A stretch of DNA of 64,000 nucleotides from Dorea sp. 5-2 (lineage in GTDB: Bacteria > Bacillota > Clostridia > Lachnospirales > Lachnospiraceae), in assembly GCF_000403455.2 (NCBI RefSeq), contig NZ_KE159770.1, forward strand, positions 200,533-264,532. Reading direction: 5' to 3'. Under the pieces are notes generated by a model. It was not told the origin of the DNA. It worked only from the letters and a program-made list of their open reading frames with translations, and made no database searches. Below are positions 25,962 through 35,261 of the stretch, piece by piece (positions within the stretch are counted from its first letter, which is position 1; each line of letters starts with the position of its first letter). A program made the translations under genes and the position numbers.

Positions 25962-27159
25962 ACCGTACCTCCCTTACCGATTCTACGGCCGCGCGGATCA
26001 CGCCGTCCGTAACATAGATATCCAGTTTCTCCTTCACCTGGCGGATACTCCTGACCACATTGCCCTCTTCATTCTCCACATAAGAATATCCATGATTCAG
26101 CTTCTCCATCGGTGACAAGCCTTTCATTGCCTCCATATAGATGGCAAGCCTGTGCCTTGAATCCCGTACCTTCGCTTCCATCAGCCTGCGCAGGCTGTCT
26201 TCTAACTCGGCAAGCCTTTGCTGACGCTCCATCAGCCTGCTTTTGGGATGCAGATATCTAAGGCGCATACGATACTCCCGTACCTTCTGCCTTGCCGTCT
26301 CTGTCTTCTGTGTCAGCAGGCGGTTCAGGCGCAGTTCGTATTCCTGCATCCGGATCTGTGTCTGCCGGTGATCACTGACTGCCAGTTCCGCCGCCGCAGA
26401 AGGAGTAGGCGCGCGCAGATCCGCCACATAATCGGCGATCGTCGTGTCCGTCTCATGGCCGACAGCCGAGATCACCGGGATCTGGCACTCGAAGATCGCT
26501 CTTGCCACTTCTTCCTCGTTAAATGCCCACAGATCCTCGATAGACCCGCCGCCTCTTCCGACGATCATCACATCTACCCCTGTCTTCTGAAGCAAGTGTA
26601 TCCCCCGGACGATGCTTTCCTTCGCGCCCGCTCCCTGCACCTGGGCAGGATACAGGATCAACTGGACATAAGGATTCCTGCGCGCGGCGATATTCATGAT
26701 ATCCCGGACCGCCGCCCCCGTCGGCGCCGTCACAACCCCGATCCGTTTCGCATATGCAGGGATCGCCTTCTTATATTCCGGGGCAAACATCCCCATCTCT
26801 TCCAACTCTTTTTTCAGCATCTGGAACCGCTCATAGAGCGCGCCGTCCCCGTCGGAGCGGATCTCCTTCGCATAGAGCTGGTAGGAGCCGCTCCTTTCAT
26901 ATACATTCACCGATCCCAGTACGATGACCTGCTGTCCTTCTTTCATACGAAAAGAGAGCCCGCCCCGCTGCCCGGCAAACATAACACAGGCAATCGTTCC
27001 GGACTCATCCTTCAATGAGAAATATATATGTCCCGAAGTATGGTACTTGCAGTTCGACACCTCACCCTTCACATAGATGCGGTTCAGCATATAATCCTGG
27101 GTAAACATATTCTTGATATAAGCATTGACCTGTTTTACTGTATACACATTCTGAGCCAT
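25942..27159 (-). CDS. xseA: Exodeoxyribonuclease VII large subunit
   Basis: 405 residues. An N-terminal OB-fold (residues 1-100, GEVSNCKYHTSGHIYFSLKD) is followed by the catalytic domain with GVVTAPTGAAVRDI, GRGGGSIEDLWAFNEE and SAVGHETDTTIADYVADLRA, then coiled coil and a C-terminal VENEEGNVVRS region. GGAGG lies 6 nt before the ATG. The nearest upstream gene, nusB, is 83 nt away. Confidence 0.97.
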   Translation of the reverse strand: MAQNVYTVKQVNAYIKNMFTQDYMLNRIYVKGEVSNCKYHTSGHIYFSLKDESGTIACVMFAGQRGGLSFRMKEGQQVIVLGSVNVYERSGSYQLYAKEIRSDGDGALYERFQMLKKELEEMGMFAPEYKKAIPAYAKRIGVVTAPTGAAVRDIMNIAARRNPYVQLILYPAQVQGAGAKESIVRGIHLLQKTGVDVMIVGRGGGSIEDLWAFNEEEVARAIFECQIPVISAVGHETDTTIADYVADLRAPTPSAAAELAVSDHRQTQIRMQEYELRLNRLLTQKTETARQKVREYRMRLRYLHPKSRLMERQQRLAELEDSLRRLMEAKVRDSRHRLAIYMEAMKGLSPMEKLNHGYSYVENEEGNVVRSIRQVKEKLDIYVTDGVIRAAVESVREVRYGREDR

Positions 27160-27242
27160 TCTTACCTCCGGCCGGCACGATCATGTGCCGTCATACTTAT
27201 ACCCGGACGGACATTGCCTTCCGCCGGATATAAGCTTGTACA

Positions 27243-27638
27243 TCAAACGAATTTCGCAAGCACTGCATTTATGAAAGCCGGTCCTTCATCGCTGCTGAAC
27301 TTCTTCGCCAGCTCTACCGCCTCATTGATCGCAACGCCCGCGGGGACATCCTCATCCCACTTTATCTCATACACGGCAAGCCGGAGTATGGCAAGGTCCG
27401 CCTTATTCATACGAGCCGTCTTCCACCCGGTCGTATGCTCATTGAGAAGAGCGTCGATCTCTGCCGCTCTTTCTGCGATCTTCTGTGCTTTTCCCTGTAT
27501 ATACTCCAGATCCTTCCCCTGGATTTCTTCCAACTGTTCAAAATAAAGCTTCTGCTGTCCGGCTATTTCTTCCTTATCGCAGAACTCTATCCCAAACACC
27601 AGCTTAAAGATCTGCTCTCTTAACTCTGTCCTCTTCAC
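27243..27638 (-). CDS. nusB: Transcription antitermination factor NusB
   Basis: 131 residues starting at GTG directly after the asp23 stop, with CGGAGG inside the end of that gene. The all-helical fold is recognisable (LREQIFKLVFGIEF; LAILRLAVYEIKWDEDVPAGVAINEAVELAKKF). Binds boxA RNA together with ribosomal protein S10 during rRNA transcription. Length is normal. Confidence 0.95.
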   Translation of the reverse strand: MKRTELREQIFKLVFGIEFCDKEEIAGQQKLYFEQLEEIQGKDLEYIQGKAQKIAERAAEIDALLNEHTTGWKTARMNKADLAILRLAVYEIKWDEDVPAGVAINEAVELAKKFSSDEGPAFINAVLAKFV

Positions 27639-28022
27639 TTATGCTTCCTCCGGCATATCTACCCCGGCGACACGGATATTGACATCGGCAACCTCAAGCC
27701 CTGTCATGTTCTCGATCGCCGCCTTTACCTTCTCCTGCACTTTCTGAGTCGTTTCTTTAATGTTATAGCCATATTTCAAATTCAGCATCAGGGATACCGT
27801 AACGACGCCGTCCAGGACATCTACCTTCACGCCCTTAGACAGAGACTTCATACCCAGCTTGCTCACCAGCTCCCTTGTGGCGTTCCCTGCCATAGCGGAC
27901 ACTCCTTCTACCTCGGTCGCAGCAAGCCCTGCTATGATCGCCACTACTTCATCGGCAATCTTGATCTCTCCCAGATTCTCTTCTGACTGTATTGTATACG
28001 CATTTTTTTCTTCTTTGCTCAT
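27639..28022 (-). CDS. Asp23/Gls24 family envelope-stress protein
   Basis: 127 residues from ATG at 28022, chosen for GGAGG 8 nt upstream; an in-frame ATG at 28058 has none. IADEVVAIIAGLAATEVEGVSAM and GVKVDVLDGVVTVSLMLNLKYG are the conserved Asp23 blocks. Members are membrane-associated through partners and linked to envelope homeostasis. In clostridia the gene regularly precedes nusB, as here. It is the first gene of a ten-gene operon behind a strong promoter. Confidence 0.93.
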   Translation of the reverse strand: MSKEEKNAYTIQSEENLGEIKIADEVVAIIAGLAATEVEGVSAMAGNATRELVSKLGMKSLSKGVKVDVLDGVVTVSLMLNLKYGYNIKETTQKVQEKVKAAIENMTGLEVADVNIRVAGVDMPEEA

Positions 28023-28074
28023 TACCAAACCTCCATCTTTGTTATAGATCGCTTTCATTCAATACTTACTAGTC

Positions 28075-28103
28075 ATTATAACAAATTAATACCCATTTGC
28101 AAA
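28075..28103 (-). promoter_or_regulatory. Promoter of the asp23-nusB-...-recN operon
   Basis: On the minus strand a TTTGCA -35 hexamer, 17-nt spacer and perfect TATAAT (-10, 28075-28080) lie ~52 nt before the asp23 start. No other clear promoter was seen between asp23 and recN. Confidence 0.7.
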
Positions 28104-28133
28104 GTGGGCGATTATGTTTTTTATCTGATAAAC

Positions 28134-29735
28134 CTATCTGGCGAATTCCGTCAGGCTAAGCCCTTTATTTCGGTCCATCGTCATACGGATGCTCCACTCA
28201 TTGACAAATAAAAGCAGCGGACGTCCTTTTAAGTCTTTGACTTTCTTCATATCAGAAGTTCCTGTCAGCTTATCAAGATCGATCTCCGTATTCTCGATCC
28301 AACGGATGTACTCATAAGGGAGGTTGTCCAGACGGATCTCGACATTATACTCATTCTCAAGCCGGTACTTTAGAACATCGAACTGGAGGACGCCCACGAC
28401 GCCTACGATGATCTCCTCCATCCCGGTGTTGAACTCTTGGAAGATCTGGATCGCGCCTTCCTGGGCGATCTGATTGATCCCCTTGATAAACTGCTTGCGC
28501 TTCATGGTATCCACCTGCCGGACTCTCGCAAAATGTTCGGGTGCGAAGGTCGGGATCCCTTCATATACATACCGCTTCGAAGAAGTCGTCAAGGTATCGC
28601 CGATCGAGAAGATACCGGGGTCAAACACGCCGATAATATCCCCTCCGTAAGCCTTATCGATCATCTTACGCTCGCTTGCCATCATCTGCTGCGGCTGGGA
28701 GAGCCTTACCTTCTTACCGCCCTGGATATGGTATACATCCATTCCTGCCTCAAACTCACCGGAACAGATCCGCATGAACGCGATCCGGTCACGGTGCGCC
28801 TTGTTCATATTTGCCTGGATCTTGAACACAAACGCGGAGAAATCCGGCTCTTCCATAGGATCTATGCTTCCCTGATCCGACGACCTCGGAAGCGGAGACG
28901 TCGTCATGCTTAAGAAATGCCTAAGGAAAGTCTCCACACCGAAATTCGTAAGAGCGGAACCAAAGAATACGGGCGACAACTCTCCCTTGCTTACCAGTTC
29001 CTGATCAAACTGCGCGCCTGCGCCGTCCTGCAGCTCGATCTCTTCTTTCAGCTGCGTAAGCTGTGAATCCGTAACCCATTCCGCGATCTCCTGAGACGCC
29101 AGAGGGATCTTACGCACCTCTCCCTGGGTCGTTCCTTTCTGCGTATCGGAGAAAAGCTCCACCGCTTTCGTCTCACGGTCATAAACTCCCTTGAACTCCT
29201 TCCCCGAACCGATCGGCCAGTTGACCGGACAGGTCGCGATCCCAAGTTCATTCTCGATATCATCCAGAAGCTCGAACGTATCCAATGCTTCCCGATCCAT
29301 CTTGTTGATGAAGGTAAAGATGGGGATATTCCGCATCGTACATACCTTGAACAACTTCCTTGTCTGCGCCTCGACACCTTTTGACGCATCGATCACCATC
29401 ACGGCGGAATCTGCCGCCATGAGCGTCCGGTACGTATCCTCCGAGAAATCCTGGTGTCCCGGAGTATCCAGGATATTGATGCAATATCCTCCATAACCAA
29501 ACTGCAATACGGAAGATGTGACGGAGATCCCTCGTTCCTTCTCGATCTCCATCCAGTCAGACACCGCATGTCTTGCGGTCGCCTTGCCCTTTACGCTGCC
29601 TGCAAGATTGATCGCGCCTCCGTACAGCAGAAACTTCTCGGTCAAAGTCGTCTTTCCGGCATCCGGATGCGAGATGATCGCAAACGTTCTTCTCTTTTTA
29701 ATCTGTTCTTTTATTTCATTCGTTGTCTCTGACAT
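28134..29735 (-). CDS. prfC: Peptide chain release factor 3
   Basis: 533 residues. GTPase that removes RF1/RF2 from the ribosome. G1 SHPDAGKTTLTE, switch II DTPGHQDFSEDTYR and NKMDRE are present, then domain 2 (PVFFGSALTNFGVETFL) and the RF3 C-terminal domain (VGVLQFDVLKYRLENEYNVE). AGGAG precedes the ATG by 10 nt. It stands alone between asp23 and the FtsA-like gene, with ~75-120 nt gaps on both sides. Confidence 0.96.
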   Translation of the reverse strand: MSETTNEIKEQIKKRRTFAIISHPDAGKTTLTEKFLLYGGAINLAGSVKGKATARHAVSDWMEIEKERGISVTSSVLQFGYGGYCINILDTPGHQDFSEDTYRTLMAADSAVMVIDASKGVEAQTRKLFKVCTMRNIPIFTFINKMDREALDTFELLDDIENELGIATCPVNWPIGSGKEFKGVYDRETKAVELFSDTQKGTTQGEVRKIPLASQEIAEWVTDSQLTQLKEEIELQDGAGAQFDQELVSKGELSPVFFGSALTNFGVETFLRHFLSMTTSPLPRSSDQGSIDPMEEPDFSAFVFKIQANMNKAHRDRIAFMRICSGEFEAGMDVYHIQGGKKVRLSQPQQMMASERKMIDKAYGGDIIGVFDPGIFSIGDTLTTSSKRYVYEGIPTFAPEHFARVRQVDTMKRKQFIKGINQIAQEGAIQIFQEFNTGMEEIIVGVVGVLQFDVLKYRLENEYNVEIRLDNLPYEYIRWIENTEIDLDKLTGTSDMKKVKDLKGRPLLLFVNEWSIRMTMDRNKGLSLTEFAR

Positions 29736-29852
29736 ATATTATAACACTCCTAGACTATAGTATAACCGTATGGGCACGCAATAATCAGCAGAGCCGCAGA
29801 TTAAGCGTACGTACACGGCAATGATCAGTATAACACAACAGAGTGGATTTTG

Positions 29853-32135
29853 CTATAACGGTTCTTCTTCAACGATGATCTGATCGCCCTCCTTGAGCGG
29901 CTGCTGGAACATCCCCGGCTCTCCGTTCACCATCAGATTGATCTTTCCCTTCGGATTACGGGTGTTGATCCCCGAATACTGGATCATGTCCATCAGATAA
30001 TACGGATTCCCATCTGCCTTCCTGGGCAGCCGGATCACCTCCCCGTTCAACCGGAATACGGATTCCGGCTCCGCAGCCTTTCTTACTTGCTGCTCTGTCT
30101 TAAGCGATCCCCCTGCAGCCGGACCATCTGATCTGCGCTCTGCGGATCCTCCGCTATCTGACAGATACGTTTTGCCTCTCTCTGCCTCGTCCGGCTTCCC
30201 GCTTTCCGGCTTGTCCGGATCACGATCCTCCGATATGTCAGCCGTCCAGCCGTCCGTCTCCTCTTCGATGCTCTCCGGTCCGTTATCCTCCATGCCTTCC
30301 TCATCCTCCGGATCATCGAACAATTCTTCCTCCGTCAAGAATTCAAACTCCGGTTCTTTCTCCCTTCTTGCATCAGAGACAGGCTCCGGCTCTCTCTCTT
30401 CCCCTGCCTCAAATTCAAGCTTAAGCTGACCGTCGTCTATTACTTCCTTCTCCTGCACCTCTTCTCCTGCGATATCGGCTTCCTTCTGTGCAGGCTCGTC
30501 TGCCTTTTCCTGTGTCTCTGTCTCGTCTTTCGGCATCCGTATCCGAATGATATCGCCGATCTTTAGAGGCGTATCAAGCGGCATGAATACTCCGTTCAGC
30601 GTGATCTCCAGACACTCCGAAGCTCCTTCGATATCTCCCAGACATGCCCTTGCCGGAACTCCCGGAACGGCAGGAACAAAATCAATACAATCCCCCGCAT
30701 TGATCACCGTAGAAAGCTTCCCTTCCTTTTTATTAATGAAAAGAGACGCCGGCTGTGCGGAGGTGCCGTAGAATACCTTTCTTTTCCCGTTCACCGTAAC
30801 CGCAAGGCTCGTGCCCGGCCGTCCCAGGATATCCTGGAAATTATAGCCGTTCATCATCAGCAGATTCAGTGCGGTAAAACTGCCGCTTCGGAATAATTTC
30901 GCCGATCTGCCGTTTAATGTAACCCGAAAACTGTCGTTGATCAGATTCAGCCCGGAAGAGACAGCGATCCCAAGCGGCGTCGCATACTCCGGATTGTTAA
31001 GGTCATACTCGTCCGAGACCGCGCTGAGCCGGAAATTATTGCCGGCGATCGCCACCCGGTTCGCATCCATCTGAAGCGCCGCGGTGATCCCCTCCTTAAG
31101 CCCCGCCAGTTTACTTCCTCCCCCGGCAAGGAATAATGCAGACGGAGCGCCTCCGTTCACTTCAAGGACTTTCTCCGCGATCTCTTTGCTCAAAAGCTCT
31201 GACGTACCGTGGATACACCGCAGTACCTCGTCTCTCGACGCCTTACGTTCAAAGCCTAATATGTCCGTAAACGCAACCTCTTCCGCCTGTTCGATCTGCG
31301 CTTTCATAGCCTCTGCCGTACGGAAATCCACCAGATATTCTTTCATGATCGTCTCTGTGATCTCGTCGCCTGCCATCGTAGCCATCGTATAGCCGGTCAC
31401 GCTTCCCGCCGTACATGCCGCAATATCTGACGTACCCGCGCCGATATCCACCAGGACAAGATTCAGAAGCCTCAGATTCTCTGGAATCGCCGCGTTGATC
31501 GCCGCGATCGGCTCCAGAGTCACACTGACTACTTCCAGACCGATCTTGTTCATCGTCGTATACAGGCTCTCTACGACTTCACTGGGCAGAAATGTAGCGA
31601 TCAGGTCAACCTTTACCTTCTGTCCCCGGTGGTCCTTAAGGCTGGACATCCTGTATTGATCCAGATAATACTGGCACACCGTATAACCGACCAGGTAGAA
31701 TCTCCTTGCTTCATCCTCCGCACCGTTCTCCGCGTCGAAAGCCTCTTCGATCTTCCCGACAGCGCCTGCCTCCAACCGGCTGATCACCTCTTCGTCGATC
31801 AGCTGCTTACTTGGCAGATCTATCTCATATTCCGTACGCTTCGTGCGCAGGGCGCGCCCCGCAGCCGCCACACAGACCCTTTTCAGCTTACAGTGGACCT
31901 TGCTCTCCAGACGCTTCTTGACTTTTCCTGCCAATACGGCTACCTTCTCTATATTCTCAATCTGCCCGTCTATCATTGCCCGTTCATTATGCTCTTCTTT
32001 CTCTATCGCAATGACCCTGACCTTATCATCCTCAACGACGCCGAGCATTCCGATCACGCTGCGCGTCCCGATATCCAGGGCAAATATCATCTGCTCCGCC
32101 TGTATTTGTGGTTTTTTCACTTGTCCTTTTGCCAT
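29853..32135 (-). CDS. FtsA/PilM-like actin-fold protein with appended small domains and acidic linker
   Basis: 760 residues. Residues 15-395 form an FtsA/PilM-type actin fold: phosphate-1 FALDIGTRSVIGM (18-30), phosphate-2 LVLVDIGAGTSDIAAC (227-241), adenosine motif LFLAGGGSKLAG (334-345) and a 1C-like insert (90-180). After residue 400 come about two beta-rich modules with repeating 'hydrophobic-NG-K' strands (VTLNGRSAKLF; VTVNGKRKVFYG; ITLNGVFMPLDTPLKIGD), then a ~150-residue acidic E/D-rich linker, and a last module (FRLNGEVIRLP; LMVNGEPGMFQQPLKEGDQI) that repeats the same pattern. No membrane-targeting helix ends the protein, unlike true FtsA. It lies beside spoIIIA but is separated by a hairpin. 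Function unknown; a scaffold role is inference. Confidence 0.8.
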   Translation of the reverse strand: MAKGQVKKPQIQAEQMIFALDIGTRSVIGMLGVVEDDKVRVIAIEKEEHNERAMIDGQIENIEKVAVLAGKVKKRLESKVHCKLKRVCVAAAGRALRTKRTEYEIDLPSKQLIDEEVISRLEAGAVGKIEEAFDAENGAEDEARRFYLVGYTVCQYYLDQYRMSSLKDHRGQKVKVDLIATFLPSEVVESLYTTMNKIGLEVVSVTLEPIAAINAAIPENLRLLNLVLVDIGAGTSDIAACTAGSVTGYTMATMAGDEITETIMKEYLVDFRTAEAMKAQIEQAEEVAFTDILGFERKASRDEVLRCIHGTSELLSKEIAEKVLEVNGGAPSALFLAGGGSKLAGLKEGITAALQMDANRVAIAGNNFRLSAVSDEYDLNNPEYATPLGIAVSSGLNLINDSFRVTLNGRSAKLFRSGSFTALNLLMMNGYNFQDILGRPGTSLAVTVNGKRKVFYGTSAQPASLFINKKEGKLSTVINAGDCIDFVPAVPGVPARACLGDIEGASECLEITLNGVFMPLDTPLKIGDIIRIRMPKDETETQEKADEPAQKEADIAGEEVQEKEVIDDGQLKLEFEAGEEREPEPVSDARREKEPEFEFLTEEELFDDPEDEEGMEDNGPESIEEETDGWTADISEDRDPDKPESGKPDEAERGKTYLSDSGGSAERRSDGPAAGGSLKTEQQVRKAAEPESVFRLNGEVIRLPRKADGNPYYLMDMIQYSGINTRNPKGKINLMVNGEPGMFQQPLKEGDQIIVEEEPL

Positions 32136-32266
32136 GCCGCCCTCCTGCGTAATATGAGCGCCTGCCGGTATGAAGGTGCATTATACCAGGACGCCTCAAA
32201 ATTTCTCATTTCTATTTATTATAGTAAAATTCCATTTCAATGTAAATATATTTCTAAAGGAATTAT

Positions 32267-32311
32267 GCTGCTGCAAAATGACAGACCAGAAGTTTTGCAT
32301 TTTGCAGCAGC
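32267..32311 (-). terminator. Hairpin after spoIIIAH, probable terminator
   Basis: GCTGCTGCAAAATG (32267-32280) and CATTTTGCAGCAGC (32298-32311) form a 14-bp perfect stem about 54 nt past the spoIIIAH stop. The following minus-strand tail (ATAATTCCTTT) is only a weak U-tract. Confidence 0.55.
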
Positions 32312-32364
32312 CTTTCCCTGCGCTACTCTTTGACTTTATGTACGCCGGATGGCGCCCGGCTCTT

Positions 32365-32997
32365 TTATTTCCCTTCCGTATTCACCGGTGTTATGACGAT
32401 ATTCTGCGCCGCCACACCTGTCTTGCGCGCTACGATATCTTCGATCTGCGCCCGGTTGGCATCACTTAGCTCCGCCGCGTTCACCACCACGTCCGCCGTA
32501 TCGGCGGTAAGGCTTATCACGACTTCGTCGAATCCCTTTGATGCAAGAAGCGTCTCTGCCGCTGCTTCCTTCTCCGCAAGATCCGTCATTGCCACCATCT
32601 GGTTGATCGCATCCTGCTTCTGTTCTTCCGTCAGGCTCTCATTGTCGATGATCTCAAGCAAAGACTCTTTATTCTTAGCCCTCACCTGTTCCCTGGATAC
32701 TTTTGCCTCCGCCACCACGGCGCTTGCATCCCCGCTGGTGAGTACAGCTTCTCCCGGCGTCCCGTCCACGCTGCCGTCTTCTTCTCCGCCGTCCTGGCTC
32801 TTGATATCGTCCGAGGCGCTGGCAAGATCTTCTTCTGATATATCCAGAAGCTCTTTGCTGGCAAGATCGGCATTTGCCGTCTCTGCTTCTTTCTTGTCTC
32901 CAAAGATCTTGCCGGAGTAATTCAGGTATCCTGCCGCTGCGATCATGACAGCCAATGCCGCGATGATGATCTGGTTTTTCTTCACTATCTGTTTCAC
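32365..32997 (-). CDS. spoIIIAH: Stage III sporulation protein AH (SpoIIIAH)
   Basis: 210 residues from GTG at 32997 behind AGGAGG. One N-terminal membrane helix (IIIAALAVMIAAAGYLNYSG, residues 9-28) is followed by a long extracellular part. Its C-terminal ~95 residues (ESLTEEQKQDAINQMVAMTD to IEDIVARKTGVAAQNIVITP) are the YscJ/EscJ-like ring-building domain. In the mother-cell membrane it binds SpoIIQ of the forespore to form the feeding-tube channel. Last gene of the operon. Confidence 0.93.
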   Translation of the reverse strand: MKQIVKKNQIIIAALAVMIAAAGYLNYSGKIFGDKKEAETANADLASKELLDISEEDLASASDDIKSQDGGEEDGSVDGTPGEAVLTSGDASAVVAEAKVSREQVRAKNKESLLEIIDNESLTEEQKQDAINQMVAMTDLAEKEAAAETLLASKGFDEVVISLTADTADVVVNAAELSDANRAQIEDIVARKTGVAAQNIVITPVNTEGK

Positions 32998-33022
32998 TGT
33001 TCTTCCTCCTGTTTTACCACAT

Positions 33023-33649
33023 TTATTTTGAACTCTTCTTCATTATCCTAATTTTATGCGTGTCTATCCCAAATAATGCCTGTATTACCTCAGTAATATT
33101 CTGTTTGACCAGAGAATCGCCGCCTCCTTCGGCTATGACGAGCACTCCCTCTATCCTGGGGCTTAATTCTTTGCTGATATATGGTTCCCCTGAGGAGTCC
33201 CCGCCGCTGTAGATCGTGGTCTCCGCCCGGTTTCCGTTCCTGGCCGTCCTGGTTCCGCCCTGGCTGTCGGATTCCGTGACCTCTTCATCCGTTGTCTCGA
33301 CATCCTTCTCGATCACCTTCTCTGCCGAAGACTTCAAAGTGATCATGACTGTCGCATCCCCTACTCCCGACATCTGTGACAGCGCCGCCGCCAGACGTTC
33401 CTCAAGCTCCCGGACATAACCGTCCTGATCAGCCCTTGCGGTTCCTTTTGCGCCTGTCTCCTTCCCCCCTTCCCTTCCGCCGCCCGACTCGTCACCTTTT
33501 CCAACCGGTATGGAGATGACCAACAGCAGAATGCCGGACAGAAGCAAGATCAATAATTGATCCTTTTTCATATCTTTAACAGAGAATCCTTTCAAGAGCC
33601 TCCATACCCTTTTAACACTGTCATCTTCCGATCCGGATCTCTTCCACAT
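33023..33649 (-). CDS. spoIIIAG: Stage III sporulation protein AG (SpoIIIAG)
   Basis: 208 residues from ATG at 33649, which has GGTGAG upstream and overlaps spoIIIAF by 29 nt; a longer frame to 33763 lacks a site. A membrane helix (LLILLLSGILLLVISIPVG) precedes a Gly-rich segment and the ring-building domain (YVRELEERLAAALSQMSGVG; VMITLKSSAEKVIEKDV; PRIEGVLVIAEGGGDSLVKQ). It forms the large ring of the channel. Confidence 0.92.
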   Translation of the reverse strand: MWKRSGSEDDSVKRVWRLLKGFSVKDMKKDQLLILLLSGILLLVISIPVGKGDESGGGREGGKETGAKGTARADQDGYVRELEERLAAALSQMSGVGDATVMITLKSSAEKVIEKDVETTDEEVTESDSQGGTRTARNGNRAETTIYSGGDSSGEPYISKELSPRIEGVLVIAEGGGDSLVKQNITEVIQALFGIDTHKIRIMKKSSK

Positions 33650-33992
33650 CAATCTCACCGCTCCCTTCTGCCTCTTCCGTGTATAGATCCTCATCTTCTC
33701 CGGTATCTGCCGGATAATCCGCCGTGCCGCCTTGCTGCTCTTCCCATATATCCAGTTTTTCAAAAGAGCGTACTGCCTCCTGGTACTCCCTACTGTCGTA
33801 CAGATTCTCCCAGGCGTCCCCGATATCCAGGAATCTCAGGAACGGGGCGACCAGCATGACAACCAGCACCATACCTGTAAAAAATCGGATATAACGTCTA
33901 TATTCCGCATTCGGGATCATATGCATCACTGCCGTGACCATTACCATGTAGAATGCAATATTCTGTATCCACAGATACACTTTATCAAACAT
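33621..33992 (-). CDS. spoIIIAF: Stage III sporulation protein AF (SpoIIIAF)
   Basis: 123 residues from ATG at 33992 with GGGGGAAGG upstream; the open frame extends further but without a start site. Two membrane helices (YLWIQNIAFYMVMVTAVMHM and FFTGMVLVVMLVAPFLRFL) are followed by a short acidic cytoplasmic or intermembrane tail that is shorter than in Bacillus. It overlaps spoIIIAG at its 3' end. Confidence 0.9.
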   Translation of the reverse strand: MFDKVYLWIQNIAFYMVMVTAVMHMIPNAEYRRYIRFFTGMVLVVMLVAPFLRFLDIGDAWENLYDSREYQEAVRSFEKLDIWEEQQGGTADYPADTGEDEDLYTEEAEGSGEIDVEEIRIGR

Positions 33993-34021
33993 ACCTTCCC
34001 CCTTCCTGATGCAATGATGTA

Positions 34022-35248
34022 CTAGGTCACCGCAGACACTACCACGATCGTAAGGAGGAAGAGCAGGGAAACAGTAAATACTACCCTGAGCAGCAGCCTG
34101 CATCCTTCCCCTACGGTCTCCACACAGCCCGCGATCCTCTTATCAGACACCGGCTGTATCACCGCCGCCGCCAGCTTGTACAGAAAGACGATGCCCGCCA
34201 CCTGTACCAGAGGGATCATACAAAGAGAAATACTGATCACCGCACCCGCCATACCGATTCCGTTCTTCACCAGGACCGCCGTTCCAAACGCGACCTCCGC
34301 CATGCCCCCTATGATCTCTCCTACGCCCGGGATCGCTTCCGCTCCCCGTGTGACGGCGCTTCTTTTCACACTGTCTATCGCGGGGCTTATTAAACCCTGT
34401 ATCACATTCAGCCCCACAATACATGCTAACAGCGTCTTCAGGATCCACGCGGCGGCCATCTCGATCAGCTCGGCAAACTTACTCAGATAATCTTCTTCCG
34501 AGAGATAATTCAGCGCCCTCACCATCATATAGACGTGGATCAAAGGCAGCAGAAAATTCAGGATCAGAAACTCCGTCAGGAAGATCAGGAACAAGACCAG
34601 ATTATAGAACGCAACCGATGTCACGCTCCCTTTTGCTATGGAAACTGCCAGAAAATACAATGGACAGAACACGCTCATGAAGGAAGTGATCCCCTCGATC
34701 CCTTCACTCACCCACTCCGTTACCATACGGAATGAATTCAAAGTCAGTGCGATCATCAACAGATACATCGCATAAAAACTGATATCGGATATCTGCCTGC
34801 TTTTAAAAGTCCTGGAGAAATTGCCAAACACTGCCGCGATCACCGCGATCAGCAGCATATGGATCAGATTGTCCCGGCTGCTTCTGAATGCATAACTCAA
34901 TTGATCCGCGACAAGACGGTTCAGCAGCCCGGCGGAGAACGAAAGGTCACCGGACAGTATCCCCGCCAGCGTCTCCTTGAACTCCAGCCGTTCCTCCGGG
35001 AATAGTTCCTTTAAGGAACGATCGATATCATCAAAAGAAAACTGCTCCAGGATCTCTTCCCCGATCACGGACGCTTCATTTCCCGTCGTATCCGTGAAAC
35101 TGTCGCCGGATCCCCCGGAGGCTCTTACTCCGGACATCGGAAAGAGAAAGACCGCTGTTGCTGCGATCCACAGAAAGACTCCTGCCATCGCCGTTCTTTT
35201 GGCTCTGTCTTGTCCGATATGCCCGACGCCTCTTTGCCGCTTCTTCAC
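34022..35248 (-). CDS. spoIIIAE: Stage III sporulation protein AE (SpoIIIAE)
   Basis: 408 residues from GTG at 35248 behind GAAGGAG. A signal-like helix (GVFLWIAATAVFLFPMSGV) is followed by a soluble part and then six to seven membrane helices (LIHMLLIAVIAAVFGNFSRT; SVFCPLYFLAVSIAKGSV; TLLACIVGLNVIQGLISPAI). Multi-pass component of the SpoIIIA channel base. Length and order are typical. Confidence 0.93.
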   Translation of the reverse strand: MKKRQRGVGHIGQDRAKRTAMAGVFLWIAATAVFLFPMSGVRASGGSGDSFTDTTGNEASVIGEEILEQFSFDDIDRSLKELFPEERLEFKETLAGILSGDLSFSAGLLNRLVADQLSYAFRSSRDNLIHMLLIAVIAAVFGNFSRTFKSRQISDISFYAMYLLMIALTLNSFRMVTEWVSEGIEGITSFMSVFCPLYFLAVSIAKGSVTSVAFYNLVLFLIFLTEFLILNFLLPLIHVYMMVRALNYLSEEDYLSKFAELIEMAAAWILKTLLACIVGLNVIQGLISPAIDSVKRSAVTRGAEAIPGVGEIIGGMAEVAFGTAVLVKNGIGMAGAVISISLCMIPLVQVAGIVFLYKLAAAVIQPVSDKRIAGCVETVGEGCRLLLRVVFTVSLLFLLTIVVVSAVT

Positions 35249-35261
35249 TGCGCTTACTCCT

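Noticed and set aside
29736-29852. Promoter candidate before prfC (TATACT)
   Set aside because: The -10 is acceptable but no -35 occurs at 16-18 nt, so I did not list it.
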